Origin: Lachnospiraceae bacterium
Lineage (GTDB): Bacteria; Bacillota; Clostridia; Lachnospirales; Lachnospiraceae
Reading direction: 5' to 3'
Length of the DNA: 34,058 nt
Assembly (NCBI GenBank): GCA_029067205.1
Contig: JAIEEY010000379.1
Location: forward strand, 1-34,058
The notes under the pieces are model-generated. The model had not been told where the DNA came from. It did no database searches and saw only the letters and a list, made by a program, of their open reading frames with translations. Positions 25,265-33,026 of the stretch are shown here, in pieces; positions within the stretch are counted from its first letter, which is position 1, and every line of letters begins with the position of its first letter. A program made the position numbers and the translations under genes.

Positions 25265-25402
25265 GATATATAGAACTTGGAAGCTGATCAGGGCTAGGCA
25301 TATTCAGACAGGAATCAATGCCTGCAGCCAATCGGGAAAAGCGTGGCAGTTTTGGATCGGGTAAACCTGTCACCAAGGGGCAGATGAAAGTTAATATATA
25401 TC
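25265..25402 (+). ncRNA. Candidate structured RNA with closing stem and pseudoknot
   Basis: The ~138-nt segment closes on itself. GATATATA (25265-25272) pairs with TATATATC (25395-25402), and AACTT (25274-25278) with AAGTT (25388-25392). Inside, GGCT+GGCAT (25292-25301) pairs with ATGCC+AGCC (25318-25329). Its loop contains GACAGG (25307-25312), which is complementary to CCTGTC (25366-25371). That same strand can instead pair with GTGGCAG (25343-25349), so two folds compete. Conserved-looking purine-rich stretches (GGGGCAGATGAAAG) lie in single strands. There is no terminator between it and the 71-residue protein at 25432, so it may be a cis-acting leader or an independent RNA. I could not match it to a riboswitch class; the raiA motif of Firmicutes is one to test. 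Confidence 0.55.
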
Positions 25403-25431
25403 ATTGAAGAGGGTTGAAAGGGGAACACAAC

Positions 25432-25647
25432 ATGTTAGTAGCGAAGAGAGAAGTATCTGAGAGAATTGATATTTTAAACAAGAAACCAATGATCAGAAAG
25501 ATTCAGGCCACAGGAGAGATGATAGCAGGTTTTTTGAATCCTGTGACCGGTGTTTTTGAGGTAGCTATGGAAATCAATGACGAGAGAGATATTGATGAAT
25601 TCCTCGACGAGTACGATTTATCAGTCGTAATGATTTCAAAAATGTAA
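25432..25647 (+). CDS. Uncharacterised 71-residue acidic protein
   Basis: A small soluble protein beginning MLVAKREVSERIDILNKKPMIRK, followed by a glycine-containing hydrophobic turn (GEMIAGFLNPVTGVFEVAMEI) and an acidic tail (RDIDEFLDEYDLS). No membrane segment or cysteine. ATG 25432 is preceded by AAAGGGG at suitable spacing; a TTG at 25414 would add six residues but has a poorer context. It lies about 165 nt downstream of a promoter, behind the structured RNA, and is followed by a strong terminator, so it forms its own unit. I do not recognise the family. Its expression may depend on the RNA leader. Confidence 0.65.
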   Translation: MLVAKREVSERIDILNKKPMIRKIQATGEMIAGFLNPVTGVFEVAMEINDERDIDEFLDEYDLSVVMISKM

Positions 25648-25693
25648 AGTTCATATCACAATTAAATAAAAGGTGTTAATCAAAGCGTAAGAG

Positions 25694-25723
25694 ACGGGGA
25701 CAGAAGGGACTGTCCCCGTTTTT
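25694..25723 (+). terminator. Strong Rho-independent terminator
   Basis: ACGGGGACAG (25694-25703) and CTGTCCCCGT (25710-25719) form a perfect 10-bp GC-rich stem with a 6-nt loop, followed by a five-T run. It ends the structured RNA / 25432 unit and lies 33 nt before the next gene's start. Confidence 0.93.
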
Positions 25724-25755
25724 ATACATTATATTTGCAAAAAGGGAGAATGCTA

Positions 25756-26715
25756 ATGAAGAGAAAAGATTTTTATATTCCATCAAAGGACGGTGTGCAC
25801 AGGCTTCATGTGGTATTGTGGGAGCCTGAGACAAAGGTCAGGGCAGTCGTACAGATTTCGCATGGAATGATAGAGATGATTGACCGCTATGAAGATTTTG
25901 CATTGTTTTTGAATCAACATGGGTATGCGGTGATCGGAAATGATCATTTAGGACATGGACTGACTGCGGGGAATGATGCTGATCTGGGGTACTTCTGCCC
26001 AAAGAACATGAGTGCGACTGTCGTGGCAGATCTGCATAGGGTGACGAAATATGCTAAGAAAAAATATAAGAACAAACCATATTTTCTGCTGGGACACAGT
26101 ATGGGTTCTTTTATGGCAAGGAGATACCTGATGACTTACGGAATGGAGTTGGATGGTGCTGTGATCTGCGGCACAGGGAGCCAGAGCTGGCCGGTTCTGG
26201 CCGCAGGACCGATTGTGGCCAATACACTAAGGCTTGTATTTGGTGACCGTTTTCGGTCGAGGCTGCTTGAGATGAATGCATTTGGCGCATACCAGAAGCG
26301 CATACCGCATCCACGCACCAAGAGTGACTGGATGACAAGAGATACCGCGATCGTGGATTTCTGCAGGAGCAATAAGTACTGTAACTTTATTTTCACAGTT
26401 AATGGTTACCGGGCACTTTTTGAGGTGCTTTCATTTATCCAGAAAAAGCAGAATATCGACAGGATTCCTAAGGAACTTCCGCTATTCTTTATCGCAGGTG
26501 GCCAGGATCCTGTCGGTCATTACGGAAGAGATGTGCAAAGAGTTTCTGCCGGATATGAGCGGGCAGGAGTTGAGGATGTCTCCCTGAAAATCTATCAGGA
26601 GGACAGGCATGAGGTATTGAATGAGCTTGACCGGGATCAGGTGTATCAGGATGTGCTCTCATGGCTTGACGCAAAGGTTTCAGAGGAAAACGATACAGAT
26701 GCAAAAACGCAGTGA
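25756..26715 (+). CDS. Alpha/beta hydrolase, lysophospholipase / monoacylglycerol lipase type
   Basis: A 319-residue cytoplasmic serine hydrolase of the Hydrolase_4 (PldB-like) group. The oxyanion region QISHGMIEMIDRYEDFALFL and GNDHLGHG are typical of monoglyceride lipases. The nucleophile elbow GHSMG places S115; the acid is in GGQDPVG and the histidine in QEDRHEVLNE. The triad is complete, so it should be active on lysophospholipids or monoacylglycerols. ATG 25756 is chosen because GGGAG lies 7 nt upstream; an ATG six bases earlier is too close to that site. The 3' end overlaps tadA by 17 nt, so the two are co-transcribed. Confidence 0.92.
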   Translation: MKRKDFYIPSKDGVHRLHVVLWEPETKVRAVVQISHGMIEMIDRYEDFALFLNQHGYAVIGNDHLGHGLTAGNDADLGYFCPKNMSATVVADLHRVTKYAKKKYKNKPYFLLGHSMGSFMARRYLMTYGMELDGAVICGTGSQSWPVLAAGPIVANTLRLVFGDRFRSRLLEMNAFGAYQKRIPHPRTKSDWMTRDTAIVDFCRSNKYCNFIFTVNGYRALFEVLSFIQKKQNIDRIPKELPLFFIAGGQDPVGHYGRDVQRVSAGYERAGVEDVSLKIYQEDRHEVLNELDRDQVYQDVLSWLDAKVSEENDTDAKTQ

Positions 26716-27202
26716 AGACGAAAAATATATGAAAGAGGCAGTCAAACAGGCTAAAAAGGCATACGTGCTCGGAGAAGTTCCGATTGGCTGTGTGATTGTG
26801 CATGACAAAAAGATCATAGGCCGCGGTTACAATAGGCGCAATACCGACAAGAGCACACTTTCCCACGCGGAAATCATTGCGATACGAAGGGCAAGCAAGG
26901 TGATTGGGGATTGGCGGCTTGAGGAGTGCACCCTGTATGTCACATTAGAGCCGTGTCAAATGTGCGCAGGCGCCATTGTGCAGGCGCGTATTCCCAAGGT
27001 TGTGATGGCGTGCATGAATCCCAAGGCGGGGTGTGCAGGCTCAATCTTAAATATCTTTGATATGCCCCAGTTCAATCATCAGGTGGAGTCGGTGAGAGGG
27101 GTTATGGAGGAGGAGTGTGCCCAGATGCTCAGAAGTTTTTTTAAGGAGCTGCGCGTCAGGAATAAGGCGGAAAAAGAGGCGAAAAAAAGTTCTTTATTAT
27201 AA
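26699..27202 (+). CDS. tadA: tRNA-specific adenosine deaminase TadA
   Basis: Converts adenosine 34 (wobble position) of tRNA-Arg to inosine, an essential step for reading CGN codons. 167 residues, normal length. The zinc site is complete: HAE with H56 and proton-shuttling E58 (LSHAEIIAI), and PCQMC with C86 and C89. GEVPIGCVIV and the C-terminal F-F-x-x-LR helix fit the family. ATG 26699 lies inside the end of the lipase gene with AGAGGA 9 nt upstream; ATG 26729 is a possible later start. The Lys-rich C-terminal tail (KAEKEAKKSS) is slightly longer than in E. coli. No terminator follows before the glycosyltransferase gene. Confidence 0.95.
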   Translation: MQKRSEDEKYMKEAVKQAKKAYVLGEVPIGCVIVHDKKIIGRGYNRRNTDKSTLSHAEIIAIRRASKVIGDWRLEECTLYVTLEPCQMCAGAIVQARIPKVVMACMNPKAGCAGSILNIFDMPQFNHQVESVRGVMEEECAQMLRSFFKELRVRNKAEKEAKKSSLL

Positions 27203-27269
27203 AGGTAAATTATGGTACACTTTCAATTAGAAAGGTATACCTAAAAGTATGCCAATGTGGAGGTTATGT

Positions 27270-28244
27270 ATGGACGAGATCGCAGTGCTCATTCCCTGTT
27301 ATAATGAGAGCAAGACAATAGAAAAAGTCGTATTGGACTTTAAAAAAGCGCTTCCGCAAGCCGTAATATACGTATATGACAACAATTCAAAGGACGGGAC
27401 GGACGAGATCGCGCGGCGTGCAGGTGCTGTTGTGCGCTATGAGTACCAGCAGGGAAAAGGAAATGTCATCAGGCGGATGTTTCGGGAGATCGATGCCAAA
27501 TGTTATGTTATGACAGACGGTGATGACACGTATCCGGCTGACGAGGCGGGAAAGTTGTGTGAGGCAGTGCTTGAGCGAAATGCGGACATGGTGGTGGGGG
27601 ACAGGCTCTCGTCCTCGTATTTTGAGGAAAATAAACGGCCATTTCACAATTTTGGAAACTCACTTGTACGCGGTGCCATTAACAGTATGTTTAAGAGCGA
27701 TATCCGCGATATCATGACAGGATACAGGGCTTTCAGCTATCAGTTTGTGAAATCCTTTCCAGTGCTCTCTAAGGGGTTCGAGATTGAGACCGAGATGAGT
27801 ATTCATGCGATCGACAAAAACATGCGCGTGGAGAATGTCATTATTCAATACAGGGACAGACCAGAGGGGAGCGAATCAAAGCTCAATACCTACTCCGACG
27901 GGATCAAGGTCATTATGACGATCATGAAATTATACAAAAATTATAAGCCTATGGGATTTTTTACGTGGATTGCAGTGGTGCTCACGATGATTTCGACAGC
28001 ATTTCTGGCTCCTGTGATGGGCGAATATTTTGAGACGGGGTTGGTGGAGCGTTTTCCGACGCTGATTGTATGCGGTTTTGTGTACATGGCGGCGATGCAG
28101 TCATTTTTTGCAGGATTGATGCTCTCTACCATGAAACAGAAAAATATGCAGGATTACGAGATGAACCTGATTTTTCTGGACAAGGAATACAAGGAATTGT
28201 TGGCAGTATCTGAGAACAAGCATAAGGAGCAATCAGAAAATTAA
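27270..28244 (+). CDS. Family 2 glycosyltransferase with two C-terminal membrane helices
   Basis: A 324-residue membrane-bound sugar transferase of the DPM/DPG-synthase-like GT2 group, which moves a sugar from a nucleotide donor to a lipid carrier or glycan on the cytoplasmic face. The N-terminal GT-A fold shows VLIPCYNESKTIEKVV, DNNSKDGTDEIA, the metal-binding TDGDDTYPAD and the MTGYRAFS acceptor-loop motif. GFEIETEMSIHA and an R-x-R-P-x-G-S-x-S-K motif complete the catalytic domain. Two hydrophobic helices near ~220-240 and ~255-280 anchor it. ATG 27270 follows GGAGG by 6 nt; the open frame's earlier ATG at 27249 lacks such a site. It is followed closely by the exonuclease gene. Confidence 0.9.
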   Translation: MDEIAVLIPCYNESKTIEKVVLDFKKALPQAVIYVYDNNSKDGTDEIARRAGAVVRYEYQQGKGNVIRRMFREIDAKCYVMTDGDDTYPADEAGKLCEAVLERNADMVVGDRLSSSYFEENKRPFHNFGNSLVRGAINSMFKSDIRDIMTGYRAFSYQFVKSFPVLSKGFEIETEMSIHAIDKNMRVENVIIQYRDRPEGSESKLNTYSDGIKVIMTIMKLYKNYKPMGFFTWIAVVLTMISTAFLAPVMGEYFETGLVERFPTLIVCGFVYMAAMQSFFAGLMLSTMKQKNMQDYEMNLIFLDKEYKELLAVSENKHKEQSEN

Positions 28245-28261
28245 GAATAAGCAGGGCTAAT

Positions 28262-29023
28262 ATGAAGATACCAATGAATTATGTCGCCTTTGATATCGAG
28301 ACGACAGGATTAAATCCCAAATATGATAAAATCATAGAAATCGGGGCAGTCAGAGTCAAGGAAGGGGAACCAGTAGAGACGTTTTCCACGTTTGTAAATC
28401 CGGCCAAGAGCCTTCCGGCACGGATTGTGGAGCTTACAGGGATTCATGACGCAGACGTCGCAGATGCGCCGTATATCGACGAAATTTTGGATGCCTTTTT
28501 GGCGTTTGTGGGCGATGATGTACTTCTGGGGCATAATATTTTGTTCGACTATTCTTTTGTCAAGAAGGCGGCTGTGAACCAGAAGAAAGCCTTTGAAAAG
28601 CTTGGGATCGATACCCTTCGGATTGCGAAGCGGTTTCTGAGTGAGCTGGAGAGCAGGCAGCTTGGGTTTCTATGTGAGTATTACCAGATTGTGCTGGAGG
28701 CGCACAGAGCTTTGAACGATGCGGTTGCGGCACACAGGCTTTACAGGATTCTGGTGCGTGAGTATGGCGGTCAGGAAGATGAATTATTTCAGCCCAAACC
28801 GTTGATTTATACAGTCAAAAAGGAGAGTCCTGCTACGCCAAAACAGCTGGAACTGCTGCAGAGACTGATTGTGCAATATCATCTGCAGTGCGATGGGTTC
28901 GTGCTCTATCCGGTTGCGAATGTCACGGACGAGTTCATTGATCTGGAAAAAGTCACAAAAAACGAGGCTAGCAGGCTGATCGATAGGCTGCTTGCAAATT
29001 TTCGACGATTGTATCCTTCATAA
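28262..29023 (+). CDS. DEDDh 3'-5' exonuclease, DnaQ/PolC-epsilon-like
   Basis: A 253-residue exonuclease resembling the proofreading domain of PolC and DnaQ, here as a stand-alone protein. Exo I is FDIETTG (D11, E13), Exo II is GHNILFDYSF, and Exo III is HRALNDAVAAHRLY with the DEDDh histidine and aspartate. All are present, so it should be active on DNA or RNA ends. After about residue 185 comes a C-terminal helical extension (TPKQLELLQRLI ... KVTKNEASRLIDRLL), known from similar Clostridia exonucleases and possibly a nucleic-acid contact. The start at 28262 has an AGGG site, 17 nt after the glycosyltransferase stop. Its last 56 nt overlap the convergent 28968 gene. Confidence 0.9.
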   Translation: MKIPMNYVAFDIETTGLNPKYDKIIEIGAVRVKEGEPVETFSTFVNPAKSLPARIVELTGIHDADVADAPYIDEILDAFLAFVGDDVLLGHNILFDYSFVKKAAVNQKKAFEKLGIDTLRIAKRFLSELESRQLGFLCEYYQIVLEAHRALNDAVAAHRLYRILVREYGGQEDELFQPKPLIYTVKKESPATPKQLELLQRLIVQYHLQCDGFVLYPVANVTDEFIDLEKVTKNEASRLIDRLLANFRRLYPS

Positions 29024-29585
29024 GCGAGTTGATGTTCTGTGCCTGCGCAATCAGATACTTGATCTTCTCAGGTGTGTTCATCTGCTGGTAGAGCTCAGCG
29101 AGCAGATAATAACTTTTGCTGACATCGGTTCCAGTCGATATAGAGAACTCGAGGACTTTGATGGCCAGCTCATCTTCCAGACTGTCATGTAGCAGCTCAG
29201 CAAGTTTTTGCAACAGGGTTACCAGTTTTGTGTAATGAAAATCATAATCGCTTAATATAGTAATATTAGCAGTTCCGTATTCCAGCTTGAGGTCTGTGTT
29301 GGTATATCCTGTGAGATTGACTATTTTTAAGGAGGACAAGTCATTTAAGTCTTTGAGACAGCCTGCGATCTCTTCATTCGTGATATCTGGATTCATCGTG
29401 AGCAGCTCCTCCGGGATTGTGATGTAGTTCAGATTGTCAAGCGGCTTTTTCCGCGTGAAATTTGCCCTTTGTTCGCGGTCCCAGAATTCGCGGTCGATCT
29501 CCTGCTCTTTGCGGTTTGCATTGTGCAGGGCAAAAGAAAATATAAGACAGATGATCGGAAAGCTTGCAAAAATCAGAAAATTCAT
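28968..29585 (-). CDS. Uncharacterised protein with N-terminal membrane anchor
   Basis: 205 residues. ATG 29585 is chosen because AAAGGA lies 8 nt upstream; the longer frame to 29648 is unlikely. An N-terminal membrane helix (MNFLIFASFPIICLIFSFAL) leads to a charged linker (EQEIDREFWDREQRANFTRKKPLDNLNYITIP). The remaining ~150 residues are helical, with TPR-like alternation (LLQKLAELLHDSLEDELAIKVLEF, YLLAELYQQMNTPEKIKYLIAQA). No specific family is recognised. The 3' end overlaps the exonuclease gene by 56 nt tail to tail, and the start is 33 nt from the divergent 36-residue peptide gene, so regulation may be linked. Confidence 0.75.
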   Translation of the reverse strand: MNFLIFASFPIICLIFSFALHNANRKEQEIDREFWDREQRANFTRKKPLDNLNYITIPEELLTMNPDITNEEIAGCLKDLNDLSSLKIVNLTGYTNTDLKLEYGTANITILSDYDFHYTKLVTLLQKLAELLHDSLEDELAIKVLEFSISTGTDVSKSYYLLAELYQQMNTPEKIKYLIAQAQNINSLMKDTIVENLQAAYRSAC

Positions 29586-29618
29586 ATATAATATCCTTTC
29601 GAAAAGGGGTGAACAGCC

Positions 29619-29729
29619 ATGATGAACATGAATCATAAAAAAACTCAACGTAAGATCGCAGCTGTCATAGCAGTTGTTTTGGTACTAACCATGGTAGTAC
29701 CGTTGGTTTTAAGTGTTTTTGGTGTTTGA
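29619..29729 (+). CDS. Single-helix membrane peptide, 36 residues
   Basis: Begins MMNMNHKKTQRK and continues as one ~20-residue hydrophobic helix (IAAVIAVVLVLTMVVPLVLS) to a TGA. AAAAGGGG lies about 9 nt before the ATG. The basic head and uninterrupted helix predict an N-in single-pass membrane peptide. I have seen very similar short ORFs in Lachnospiraceae next to TPR-like membrane genes, but cannot confirm homology here. It starts 33 nt from the divergent 28968 gene, so its promoter must lie inside that gene's coding start. The function is unknown. It is too small for standard gene-length cut-offs and easily missed. Confidence 0.6.
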   Translation: MMNMNHKKTQRKIAAVIAVVLVLTMVVPLVLSVFGV

Positions 29730-29794
29730 TAATAATATACCACATTTTTTGGAACAATGCAAAATAAACGGTTAAAAAATAGGAGTAGAGGTCT

Positions 29795-31393
29795 ATGAAA
29801 AAAATAAGGAGACATATTGTTTTCGCTGTACTGGCTCTGATGCTGTCAGCTGTGATCGCAAGCACATTCCAGTTGGGTGATGCTGTGGCGGCTTCAAGTG
29901 ATGACGTGATTTTGGAAGGCATCTACATGGGAGAAATCAGTCTTGCAGGGATGACCGCAGACGAGGCAAAGGCTGCTGTAGGCGCATTTGTTGAGGAGCT
30001 GAAATCAAAAAATATTACTTTTGGTGCACCAAATGACCATTATGTGGCAGTGATGGCGGGTGACCTTGGGCTGAGATGGGTGAATGAGTCGGATATTGAC
30101 GCAGCCGCTGCACTCGGCAAAAAAGGAAATATTGTTAAAAGGTATAAGGCAATACAGGATCTGAAGCATGGAAATAAAGTTTATGATCTGCAGCTGTCAC
30201 TGGACAGGGAGTTGATCAGGGCAGTGCTTGAGGAACAGTGTGCAGAGTATGATGTTGCGCCGATTAACAACACAATTACAAGGGTTGATGGGCAGTTTAT
30301 CATAGAGGAAGGACAGACTGGACAGCGTGTGAATGTCGAGGATTCCCTGAATAAGACCTATGATTACATCACCGTTGAATGGGATTATCAGGATGCGTCT
30401 ATTGATCTTGCGATCGATGTGACAGAGCCAAAGGGAAGCGTAGAGGATCTGGAGAAAATGACAGATGTGCTTGGAACTTTTACGACAAGCTATTCTACCA
30501 GCAGTTCTGCGAGATGTAAAAACGTGGAGAACGGATGCCGTCTGATCAATGGAACTCTTTTATATCCGGGCGATGAATTTTCGACATATGATGCAATTAA
30601 GCCATTTACAGAGGCAAACGGGTATTATCCGGCGGGGTCTTACCAGAATGGAAAAGTGGTCGACAGCCTTGGCGGCGGCATCTGTCAGGTGTCAACTACA
30701 TTGTATAACGCGGTATTGTTATCAGAGCTTGAGGTGACGGAGCGCAACAATCATTCTATGATCATTGCTTATGTGAAGCCGTCAATGGATGCTGCGATTG
30801 CGGAGTCGGCTGGCAAGGATTTTCGATTTGTGAACAGCTGGGATAATCCGATTTATATAGAAGGGCATACAGAGAATAAGCAGATCACATTTACAATTTA
30901 TGGCGTAGAGCAGAGGGATCCAGGGCATGTTGTGCGTTACGAGAGTGAGACTCTTTCGACGACACACCCTGATCACGAGATTATCACACCGACTACGAGC
31001 CAGGGGATAGGATATATCAGTGTGGAGTCAGCGCATATTGGATATACAGCGCAGCTTTGGAAGGTTGTTGAGGAGAACGGTGTCGAAGTGAGCCGCGAAG
31101 TGATCAACAAGAGTTCCTATAAGGTCTCTCCAAGGTCAGCAACGGTTGGTGTCGCCACGGATAATCCCAATTATGCCGCACGTATTAATGCAGCGGTGGC
31201 GTCAGGAAGCATTGACACCTGCAAGGCGGAAGCGGCTGCGATCAAGGCGGAGATGGCGGCGGCCGCACAGCAGCAGGCAGCGATGACCGATGAGGAGCGG
31301 GCAGCAGCGGAGCAGCAGGCAGCACTGGATGCGTATTATCAGGCGCTTCAGCAACAACAGCTGTTGGAACAACAGGCACAGCAGCAGCCTTAA
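29795..31393 (+). CDS. VanW-family exported protein with G5-like domain
   Basis: A 532-residue extracytoplasmic protein. A signal peptide (~1-33) is followed by a PG_binding_4 / YoaR-type domain repeated about twice to residue ~215 (GMTADEAKAAV; DLQLSLDRELIRAVLEEQ; INNTITRVDGQFIIEEGQTG). The VanW domain follows (GTFTTSYSTSSSARCKNVENG, YPGDEFSTYDAIKPFTEANGY, GGGICQVSTTLYNAVL, RNNHSMIIAYVKPS). A G5-like segment follows (ARDPGHVV-type VVEENGVEVSREVINKSSYKVSPR). The C-terminal ~60 residues are Ala/Gln-rich, low complexity and probably coiled-coil. VanW is named after glycopeptide resistance clusters but is not itself shown to confer it; a peptidoglycan-linked role is assumed. The gene starts 65 nt after the small membrane peptide. 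Confidence 0.92.
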   Translation: MKKIRRHIVFAVLALMLSAVIASTFQLGDAVAASSDDVILEGIYMGEISLAGMTADEAKAAVGAFVEELKSKNITFGAPNDHYVAVMAGDLGLRWVNESDIDAAAALGKKGNIVKRYKAIQDLKHGNKVYDLQLSLDRELIRAVLEEQCAEYDVAPINNTITRVDGQFIIEEGQTGQRVNVEDSLNKTYDYITVEWDYQDASIDLAIDVTEPKGSVEDLEKMTDVLGTFTTSYSTSSSARCKNVENGCRLINGTLLYPGDEFSTYDAIKPFTEANGYYPAGSYQNGKVVDSLGGGICQVSTTLYNAVLLSELEVTERNNHSMIIAYVKPSMDAAIAESAGKDFRFVNSWDNPIYIEGHTENKQITFTIYGVEQRDPGHVVRYESETLSTTHPDHEIITPTTSQGIGYISVESAHIGYTAQLWKVVEENGVEVSREVINKSSYKVSPRSATVGVATDNPNYAARINAAVASGSIDTCKAEAAAIKAEMAAAAQQQAAMTDEERAAAEQQAALDAYYQALQQQQLLEQQAQQQP

Positions 31394-31454
31394 TAGAGAT
31401 ACCGCCCGAGAGTTGTGGTACAAAGGATACGGACATGACAAAAGGGGATTTGTG

Positions 31455-32504
31455 ATGAATTGCGGGAAATTGACAGAGAGCATATATGAGCGCTCCGTTG
31501 TGAAAGTGGTGAAAACAAATTCAACTGAAAACAGGAAATTTTATGATGGCGCAGGACTGGGGGCAGACTGCGCCATCTTAACGGCAGATGAGAAGTGTGC
31601 AGGCATCGTGTCTGGTCAGGCACTGGCGTCTGGGACGGATCAGAAGGTACTTGTGAGGGCATATCTGGCAGCGGTGAATCATATTATCGCATGCAGTGCA
31701 AACGGGGCAGTGTCAGGACTGCAGTATGCGCATGCAAATCTCACTGTGGTTGTGCCAGAGAAGCTGCGTGAGATTAAGGTGCGCGGCATGGTTGAGGCGG
31801 CATCTGTTCAGGCGGAGGAGACAGGGATTCCGATATTGAGCTGCAATATTCAGGTATCCCAGGCTGTAACGATGTCAATAGTGACCTGCGTGGTCAACGC
31901 TGGTCTGGAAAACAAGTGTGACAACAATCTTGTGTTTCTGAAAAAGAAGGCGCTCGCAGACGAGGAGATTGTGATGACAAAGTGGATCGGGCTTGAGGGA
32001 ACTGCGGTGATTGCACGGGGAAGCTCCAAACGCCTTTGCGGACGTTATCCGGCTGATATCGTGGAGGAGGCTGCGGATTTTTACAGATATTTATCTGTTG
32101 TGCCGGAGGCCGCTACCGCCGTTAAGTCCGGCGCAAGTTATCTGCATGTAGTGCGGGAGGGCGGTGTATTTGGAGCCCTTTGGGAGCTGGCGGCAGCAAA
32201 CGGCGTTGGACTGGTCGTAGACTTAAAATGTATTCCTGTGAGGCAGGAGACGATAGAGGTATGTGAGTTTTTTGATCTGAACCCTTATGAATTGTTGGCG
32301 GGCGGAAGCCTTCTGATTGTGACTCCAAACGGCGGAGGGCTGGTGCGGGCGCTTGAAAATGCCGGTGTGCCGGCGGCGGTGATTGGGCATACGACGCAGG
32401 GGAATGACCGTGTTATATGCCACGGGGAGGAGTCGCGGTTTCTGGAACCTGCCAACGGGGATCAATTGTATCGTTATTATGCACATGCTTTTGAAAAGGA
32501 ATGA
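31455..32504 (+). CDS. AIR-synthase/HypE-like ATP-binding protein
   Basis: A 349-residue member of the PurM/SelD/HypE superfamily, which phosphorylates or activates oxygen-containing substrates using ATP. The N-terminal part (GKLTESIYERSVVKVV ... GAGLGADCAIL) resembles the HypE start. The middle (ALASGTDQKVLVRAYLAAVNHIIACSANG) corresponds to the ATP-binding alpha/beta domain. The C-terminal AIR-synthase domain ends with LLAGGSLLIVTPNGGGLVRALENAGVPAAVIGHTTQG. The C-terminal thiocarbamoylated cysteine of true HypE is absent and no hyp genes are nearby, so hydrogenase maturation is unlikely. ATG 31455 follows GGGG by 7 nt. It ends 39 nt before the Lrp regulator, which suggests an operon with the regulator and aminotransferase. 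Confidence 0.82.
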   Translation: MNCGKLTESIYERSVVKVVKTNSTENRKFYDGAGLGADCAILTADEKCAGIVSGQALASGTDQKVLVRAYLAAVNHIIACSANGAVSGLQYAHANLTVVVPEKLREIKVRGMVEAASVQAEETGIPILSCNIQVSQAVTMSIVTCVVNAGLENKCDNNLVFLKKKALADEEIVMTKWIGLEGTAVIARGSSKRLCGRYPADIVEEAADFYRYLSVVPEAATAVKSGASYLHVVREGGVFGALWELAAANGVGLVVDLKCIPVRQETIEVCEFFDLNPYELLAGGSLLIVTPNGGGLVRALENAGVPAAVIGHTTQGNDRVICHGEESRFLEPANGDQLYRYYAHAFEKE

Positions 32505-32543
32505 TGCCGCGGCAGCGGAGAACAGAAACGGAGGAGTTTTTTA

Positions 32544-33026
32544 ATGAGAGAACAGATATTATCAATTATAGAAAAGAACAGCAGGATTGACCTGCACGAG
32601 CTTGCAGTCATACTGGGCATGGAGGAAGCAGATATTATAAATGAGATGGAGCGGATGGAGAAAGAAGGGATTATCTGTGGGTACCACACCCTGATTGACT
32701 GGGAAAAGACATCCGTGGAGAAAGTCAGTGCGCTGATCGAGGTTCGCGTGACACCTCAGCGCGGAAAGGGCTTTGACAGCATTGCGGAGCGCATCTATAA
32801 GTATCCGGAGGTGCATGCAGTGTACCTGATTTCAGGCGGGTATGACCTGCTGGTAAGTCTGGAGGGTAAGACACTCAAAGAGGTATCGAATTTTGTGTCA
32901 GATAAGTTGTCAACACTCGACACAGTTATCAGCACTGCGACACATTTTATCCTGAAAAAGTACAAGGATCATGGTACCATTCTGGACAGAAAAGAATCCG
33001 ATGAAAGGATACAGGTGACGCCATGA
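32544..33026 (+). CDS. Lrp/AsnC-family transcriptional regulator
   Basis: A 160-residue DNA-binding regulator. The N-terminal HTH (residues ~5-50: ILSIIEKNSRIDLHELAVILGMEEADIINEMERMEKEGIICGY) is followed by the Lrp/AsnC ligand-binding (RAM) domain with EVRVTPQRGKGFD, HAVYLISGGYDLLVSLEG and TVISTATHF strands. Such proteins sense amino acids. The neighbouring aminotransferase, whose start overlaps this stop by 4 nt, is the likely target or metabolic partner. GGAGG before the ATG gives a clear start. The effector is not visible from sequence. Confidence 0.93.
   Translation: MREQILSIIEKNSRIDLHELAVILGMEEADIINEMERMEKEGIICGYHTLIDWEKTSVEKVSALIEVRVTPQRGKGFDSIAERIYKYPEVHAVYLISGGYDLLVSLEGKTLKEVSNFVSDKLSTLDTVISTATHFILKKYKDHGTILDRKESDERIQVTP

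Noticed and set aside
29795-31393. Glycopeptide resistance determinant
   Set aside because: VanW-domain proteins are common in Clostridia outside van clusters and no vanA/B/H/X/R/S genes are present.
31455-32504. Hydrogenase maturation protein HypE
   Set aside because: Lacks the C-terminal modified cysteine and no hyp or hydrogenase genes are nearby; only superfamily membership is supported.
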